From: Azoarcus sp.
GTDB lineage: Bacteria; Pseudomonadota; Gammaproteobacteria; Burkholderiales; Rhodocyclaceae
Length of the DNA: 9,179 nt
Direction: 5' to 3'
NCBI GenBank assembly: GCA_031258035.1
Contig: JAIRNL010000277.1
Coordinates: 1-9,179, forward strand
Below are positions 5,415-9,179 of the stretch, piece after piece. The translations under genes were made by a program, and so were the position numbers. Numbering within the stretch: position 1 is the stretch's first letter; the number at the start of each line of letters is the position of its first letter. The notes under the pieces are model-generated. The model worked only from the letters and a program-made list of their open reading frames with translations. It made no database searches and was not told the origin of the DNA.

Positions 5415-6146
5415 ATGACCGCGCCGAACGCGTCGCGCCGACGGAAAGCGCGCCGAAGGCCCGCCGGCGCGCCGGGCTTCACCCTGATCGAAGTCATCAT
5501 CGCCCTGACCCTGATGTCGCTCATCATGTTGGGGCTGGTGAGCGCCTTTGCCACGCTGGGGAAAACCGCCGCCCGTCTCGACGCGCACGCCGGCAAAAGC
5601 GGGCGCGAATGGCTGCTGGGCGAATTCCTGCGCGCCACGCTTTCCTCGTCCGTCGGCCAACAGATCAAGCGGCGGCTTCCCGACCAGAGCGAAGCGATCC
5701 ATTTCCGGGGCGGGCCGGCGATGTTGCAATGGCTCGGCAGCATGCCGGCGCGCTACGGCGTCGGCGGCCTGCATCTTTTCCTGCTCGAAACGGAACCGGG
5801 GGAATCCGGCGCGCGCCTGATGCTCCATTACGCGCCCTACATCAAGGACGCCCCGCCGGGCGCGGCGACCGACAGCGTCCAGGTGTTGGCCGAACACCTC
5901 GCCGACATCCGCATCACCTACCAAAGCCATCCCACCCGGCCCGACGAAGAGGCGACATGGCACGAAAGCTGGGAGGATCCCGAGAACCTGCCGGCGCGCG
6001 TGCGCATCGAACTGACGGCGACCGACGGCGCGGCATGGCCGCCCATGCTCGTCACCGTCGGCGCGCTCGATGCGGTCGGCGGCAGGCGCGTCCGCGCCGG
6101 GCAAGTCAGCCCGTCGCCGCCGTCCCGGCCGCAACCTTCTCCCTGA
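5415..6146 (+). CDS. gspJ: T2SS minor pseudopilin GspJ
   Basis: GspJ is a larger minor pseudopilin that binds GspI and GspK at the pseudopilus tip. The precursor has 243 residues. A very basic leader (RRRKARRRPAG) precedes cleavage between G21 and F22, and the mature start is FTLIEVIIALTLMSLIMLGL with Glu at position 5. The periplasmic region fits GspJ length. It includes HFRGGPAMLQWLGSMPARYGVGGLHLF, split as HFRGGPAML (96-104) and QWLGSMPARYGVGGLHLF (105-122), and the C-terminal PARVRIELTATDG stretch. A Pro/Ser tail ends the protein. ATG 5415 is the first start before the leader; no strong ribosome site is seen, so translation may depend on coupling across the 16-bp gap from gspI. Confidence 0.92.
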   Translation: MTAPNASRRRKARRRPAGAPGFTLIEVIIALTLMSLIMLGLVSAFATLGKTAARLDAHAGKSGREWLLGEFLRATLSSSVGQQIKRRLPDQSEAIHFRGGPAMLQWLGSMPARYGVGGLHLFLLETEPGESGARLMLHYAPYIKDAPPGAATDSVQVLAEHLADIRITYQSHPTRPDEEATWHESWEDPENLPARVRIELTATDGAAWPPMLVTVGALDAVGGRRVRAGQVSPSPPSRPQPSP

Positions 6147-6162
6147 ACGGCGCACGGCGACG

Positions 6163-7071
6163 ATGCGACGACATGCCGCTCCCCGGCCCGCCGGCCCCGG
6201 CTTCGCCCTCATCGCGGTGCTGTGGATCGTCGCGGCGCTTGCGGTACTGGTGACGAGCCTGCTGACGATCTCGCGCGGCGAAATGCGGGAAGCGCAACTG
6301 CGCCTCGACAGCGGGCGGGCGGTGGCGATCGGCGACGCGGCAATCCAGCTCGCGGTACTCGATTGGACGAGGGCACAACCGCCGCCGGATCGCCTGCTGC
6401 GCACGCATTACACGTTCGACGGCGTGGATATCGAAGTCGAGATCGTTCCCGCCTCCGGCTACATCGACCTCAACAATGCGCCGGAAAATCTGTTGCAGGC
6501 GCTGTTCATCCATGCCGCGGCGCTCGCGCCCGCCGAGGCGCTCCAACTGGCTCAGCGCATCGTCGACTGGCGCGACAGCGACGAGGATCCCCTGCCGCAC
6601 GGCGCCGAAGCCGGCAACTATGCCGCCGCCGGCCTGGGCTGGCGGCCGCGCGACGACCGCTTCCTGGTACCCGAAGACCTGCTGCAAGTTCTCGGTATCG
6701 ACTTTGCGCTCTTTGCTAGAATCCAGCCGTTCATAACCGTCTGGTCTTCGGGGGGGGCAGGGGTCAACCCCATGGCGGCGCGCGAGCCGATGCTCGTCGT
6801 GCTGAGCCAGGGCAACGGTGGTGAGGCAAGGCGCATTGCCATGGCGCGCGACGCGGGAGATTCCGCCATCGACACCACCACGCTCGAACAGACGTTCCTG
6901 AGGACGGGACAGGTGGGTAATGTCTTGCATGTGCAGGCATCGATGCCGGTAGACGACGGAAAGCGGCTCGCCGTGCGCGGGCGCTGGGTGTCGCTGCGGG
7001 CCGACCCGGACGGTACGCCGTGGCGGACGATACGCGCGGAACCGGTGCGCTTCGTCATGGTGGAGGAATAA
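6163..7071 (+). CDS. gspK: T2SS tip pseudopilin GspK
   Basis: GspK caps the pseudopilus in complex with GspI and GspJ. The 302-residue precursor has the leader MRRHAAPRPAGPG, cleavage between G13 and F14, and mature start FALIAVLWIVAALAVLV. Position 5 is Ala instead of Glu, the known hallmark of GspK and consistent with its position at the tip. The large periplasmic domain includes ASGYIDLNNAPENLLQAL (helix-hairpin-helix-like, typical of GspK), then QRIVDWRDSDEDPLPHGAE and a second FLVPEDLLQVLGID. Length is near the family norm of about 300. A run of eight G at 6750-6757 lies in the coding sequence and is in frame here. ATG 6163 is 16 bp after gspJ and directly precedes the leader; the frame is open further back inside gspJ but without family resemblance. 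Confidence 0.95.
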   Translation: MRRHAAPRPAGPGFALIAVLWIVAALAVLVTSLLTISRGEMREAQLRLDSGRAVAIGDAAIQLAVLDWTRAQPPPDRLLRTHYTFDGVDIEVEIVPASGYIDLNNAPENLLQALFIHAAALAPAEALQLAQRIVDWRDSDEDPLPHGAEAGNYAAAGLGWRPRDDRFLVPEDLLQVLGIDFALFARIQPFITVWSSGGAGVNPMAAREPMLVVLSQGNGGEARRIAMARDAGDSAIDTTTLEQTFLRTGQVGNVLHVQASMPVDDGKRLAVRGRWVSLRADPDGTPWRTIRAEPVRFVMVEE

Positions 7072-7079
7072 TCCCGGCC

Positions 7080-8141
7080 ATGGCGCGGACGCACGGCAAC
7101 CTCATGCTTTTCGGGTTCGATCTGGCCCAGGCGCCGGCCTTCCTGCGCCAGGGCTGGCGCGAGGCCCTGCAATGGCCGCTCTTCGCCCGCCTGCTGCCGC
7201 CCGAGCCGGTGCGCGTGCGCCACCCCGACGGCAGCAAGGCCATGTGGCCTCCCGGCGCGAAGCCGGGCGCCCGCACAGCCAACGCGCTCGTGCTGCCCGA
7301 GGGACTGCTGCTGCGCCGTACCCTGCCGATGCCGTCCCTGGTCGCCGCGGCGCAACAGGAAGCCATCGAACTGGCGCTGGCTGGCGCCACGCCCTTCCCG
7401 ACCGAAAAAACCGTCTGGGGCTGGCGTTCGGCGCCGACGGCATCGGGGACGGAAGTCGAACTGGTCATGGCTTCGCGCGACCACGTAAACGACTTCCTGT
7501 CCCGCACGGTCAACCGGCAATACCTGTCCGAAATCGAAGTGTGGGCCATGCGCCCCGGAGAAGAGGCGCCCATCGTCCTGCAAGGCTATGGCGAGGGGCG
7601 TCGTTTGGTTCGAACCCGCCGCCGCTACCGGGAGATCGCCATTTTCGCGGCGGTGGCCGTCGTCCTTTTCCTGGCGCTCCTCGCCTCGCCCGTGCTGCGC
7701 AAACAATGGGACGTGTCCGATCTCGATGCCCGGCTCGATGCCGTCAGCCGGGAAGCGGCCCCGGCGATGGCCGACCGCGACGCCCTGGTGGAAGCCAGAA
7801 CCCGGATGAAAACGGTAACGGAGTACGTCGACGGCCACCCCGACCCCCTGGTGTTGCTGGGACGCCTGTCGGCGCTCTTGCCCGATTCCGTCTACCTGAC
7901 CCGCCTCGAACTGCATGGCCACAGCGCCACCATCGCCGGCCTGGCCGACAACGCCGCCAGCGTCATGGAAAACCTGGCCGCGCAACCCGGCTTCAGCGAA
8001 GCGCGCGCCCCCGCGGCGATCACCCGGGACCCGGTGAGCGGGCGGGAGTCGTTTTCGATCGACTTCCAGTTCCACCTCGACGACGTTACCGGGCTTGCGC
8101 GGGGGACGAACCCGGAAGCCGCAAACGAACCAGGCCCATGA
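7080..8141 (+). CDS. gspL: GspL-like T2SS platform protein with PilN-type domain
   Basis: This bitopic inner-membrane protein is expected to anchor GspE and pair with GspM. From ATG 7080 it has 353 residues. The cytoplasmic part is about 185 residues, with PEGLLLRRTLPMP near 73-85 and a QQEAIELALAGATPFP stretch like the GspL/PilM fold. A basic stop (RTRRRYR) precedes the membrane span at about 186-206. A coiled, charged segment (~212-248) follows, then a ferredoxin-like PilN-type periplasmic domain (~255-333; PLVLLGRLSALLPDSVYLTR, then LHGHSATIAGLA). The cytoplasmic part is shorter than in classical GspL. Start 7080 follows GGAGG (7062-7066) by 13 bp; ATG 7020 lies inside gspK and ATG 7104 is a shorter alternative. 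The stop overlaps gspM by 4 bp. An annotation as 'PilN domain protein' would be equally fair. Confidence 0.8.
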   Translation: MARTHGNLMLFGFDLAQAPAFLRQGWREALQWPLFARLLPPEPVRVRHPDGSKAMWPPGAKPGARTANALVLPEGLLLRRTLPMPSLVAAAQQEAIELALAGATPFPTEKTVWGWRSAPTASGTEVELVMASRDHVNDFLSRTVNRQYLSEIEVWAMRPGEEAPIVLQGYGEGRRLVRTRRRYREIAIFAAVAVVLFLALLASPVLRKQWDVSDLDARLDAVSREAAPAMADRDALVEARTRMKTVTEYVDGHPDPLVLLGRLSALLPDSVYLTRLELHGHSATIAGLADNAASVMENLAAQPGFSEARAPAAITRDPVSGRESFSIDFQFHLDDVTGLARGTNPEAANEPGP

Positions 8142-8722
8142 TGCCCCTGCGCGCTTTCCTCACCGCCCCCGCCTTTCGCCGCCTCCGCAGCCGGGCGGGC
8201 CTGGCTGTCGGCCTGTCCGTTCTCGCCGTATTCATCCCCGTGCTGTGCGCCGTCTGCTATCTGGCTCACCAGTGGTTTTCAGCCAGCGCCGCGCTCGAAC
8301 GGGGCGAACCCCGGCTCGCCCGCCTGCTCGGCCTGCGCGACGCGGCGGACGAGGTGCGGGAGGCGCGCGAAATTGCCGAGGCGGCGCTGTCGGCGGCGGT
8401 TTATTCGGGCGAAATGCCGGCCGACCGCATCGGCACCGACCTGCAACAGCGCCTGCGCGGCGCGGCCGACAGCGCCGGCGTGGCGATCAGCGGCAGCCAG
8501 GTCATCGAAGGCAAGCAGGAAAACGGCTTCGAGCAAATCATGGTGGCAATGAGCTTTGAAGCCTCGCACGAACAATTGCAACAGCTTTTGCAGATACTCG
8601 CCCAGCAGGCCCCGGCGGTGTACGTCGACAATCTCGTCCTCATGCCGATGCGCGCCCGCAGTGGCGGGGGGGGACGCCTGATTGTGCAGGCGCGCTTCTG
8701 CGTACTGAGGCAGGTGTCGTGA
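8138..8722 (+). CDS. gspM: T2SS assembly protein GspM (short, subtype-b-like)
   Basis: GspM is a bitopic inner-membrane protein that pairs with GspL in the assembly platform. The 194-residue chain has a basic cytoplasmic start (RRLRSR), one membrane span at about 22-44, a charged helical linker (~50-88; LRDAADEVREAREIAEA), and a small alpha/beta periplasmic domain. That domain includes LQQRLRGAADSAGVAISGSQ (102-121), then FEQIMVAMSFEASHEQLQQL (131-150) and VYVDNLVLMP. This matches the pattern I recall for T2SS protein M subtype b, which resembles PilO. Position between GspL and the GspC/N-like gene supports the call. ATG 8138 overlaps the gspL stop (ATGA); an adjacent ATG at 8141 is possible. 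A run of eight G (8666-8673) encodes the SGGGG turn. The end overlaps the next gene by 4 bp. Confidence 0.8.
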   Translation: MMPLRAFLTAPAFRRLRSRAGLAVGLSVLAVFIPVLCAVCYLAHQWFSASAALERGEPRLARLLGLRDAADEVREAREIAEAALSAAVYSGEMPADRIGTDLQQRLRGAADSAGVAISGSQVIEGKQENGFEQIMVAMSFEASHEQLQQLLQILAQQAPAVYVDNLVLMPMRARSGGGGRLIVQARFCVLRQVS

Positions 8723-9179
8723 AGCCGGGCGCGCCCGACCGTCCTCTCGACCCCGTCGCGCGCCTGGGCAGGATATGCCTCGCGCTGGGGGCGTCGATCG
8801 TGCTCTATTGGCTGATCTGGGGACGGTCGCGCGCCCTGCCCGGGCCGGTCGCGCCCGACCCTGAAATGTTCGCCGCCCATGCCATCGCGCGTCCCGAACC
8901 GGCCCCGGCCATCGTCGCGGCCATCACCGCGCGCCCCTTGTTCCTGCCCGAGCGGCAGGCGCAGGATCCGGCAGCTTCCGGCGAAGCGGCGGCATTCGTC
9001 GATGCCGGTCCATTGAGCGATGCCCGCCTGGTCGGCATCGCCTCCGAATCCGGCGGCGGCATCGCCATCGTCTCGCGCGGCGGCACCCAGTTCCGCGTGC
9101 GCCAGGGCGAGGCGGTCGATGGCTGGACGCTCGAATCCATCCGGGACAACATCGCGCATTTCACGAGGGGCGACGAGAC
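8719..9179 (+). CDS. GspC/GspN-like T2SS periplasmic connector (partial, 3' end outside window)
   Basis: The frame is open from GTG 8719 to the window end, 153 codons without a stop. GTG overlaps the gspM stop (GTGA, 4 bp), repeating the coupling pattern of the operon, and no in-frame ATG precedes residue 50. Residues ~15-34 (LGRICLALGASIVLYWLIWG) form a single membrane span. A Pro/Ala-rich linker leads to AITARPLFLPER (68-79), then a beta-rich domain with DARLVGIA (101-108), GIAIVSRGG and FRVRQGEAVDGWTLESI (125-141). This is the layout of the homology region of GspC, which contacts the secretin GspD, and of small proteins often labelled GspN or PilP-like. Which label is right cannot be settled from the fragment. 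The secretin gene would be expected downstream. Confidence 0.75.
   Translation, partial: MKPGAPDRPLDPVARLGRICLALGASIVLYWLIWGRSRALPGPVAPDPEMFAAHAIARPEPAPAIVAAITARPLFLPERQAQDPAASGEAAAFVDAGPLSDARLVGIASESGGGIAIVSRGGTQFRVRQGEAVDGWTLESIRDNIAHFTRGDE

Overview
This window is strongly G+C-rich bacterial DNA. It is dominated by one long, tightly packed, plus-strand operon for a type II secretion system (T2SS). Gene order is gspE-F-G-H-I-J-K, then a PilN-type GspL, a short GspM, and a GspC/GspN-like gene cut by the window end. The order, the PilN-like GspL and the base composition suggest a betaproteobacterium, possibly Rhodocyclales-like. That is an inference from remembered gene layouts, not a measured match.

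Positions 1-510 contain no convincing gene. They hold a G-rich stretch with a canonical G-quadruplex motif (123-152), a REP-like stem-loop (219-243), and a 120-bp MITE-like element with long imperfect terminal inverted repeats (293-412). Next come a candidate -10 box and operator palindrome (474-489), and a small ribbon-helix-helix RelB-type antitoxin (511-738). The partner RelE-type toxin (722-831) is broken: its first ~12 residues are joined out of frame to its last ~22, and the middle of the fold is missing. The antitoxin is therefore an orphan locally.

From 953 onward is the T2SS operon. GspE is the cytoplasmic motor ATPase and GspF the polytopic inner-membrane platform. GspG is the major pseudopilin, GspH, I and J are minor pseudopilins, and GspK is the tip pseudopilin, recognisable by lacking Glu at mature position 5. 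GspL and GspM are bitopic assembly-platform proteins. The last, partial gene encodes a bitopic protein with a GspC-like periplasmic domain expected to contact the outer-membrane secretin. The secretin gene gspD and a prepilin peptidase gene are not in the window; gspD would be expected just downstream. Most junctions overlap or lie within 16 bp. The exception is the 44-bp gap before gspG, which carries a good -10-like hexamer and may let the major pseudopilin be expressed separately.

No wholly new system was found. The most interesting points are the MITE-like element beside a decayed toxin-antitoxin pair, and the non-classical, type IV pilus-like GspL/GspM/GspC-N module.
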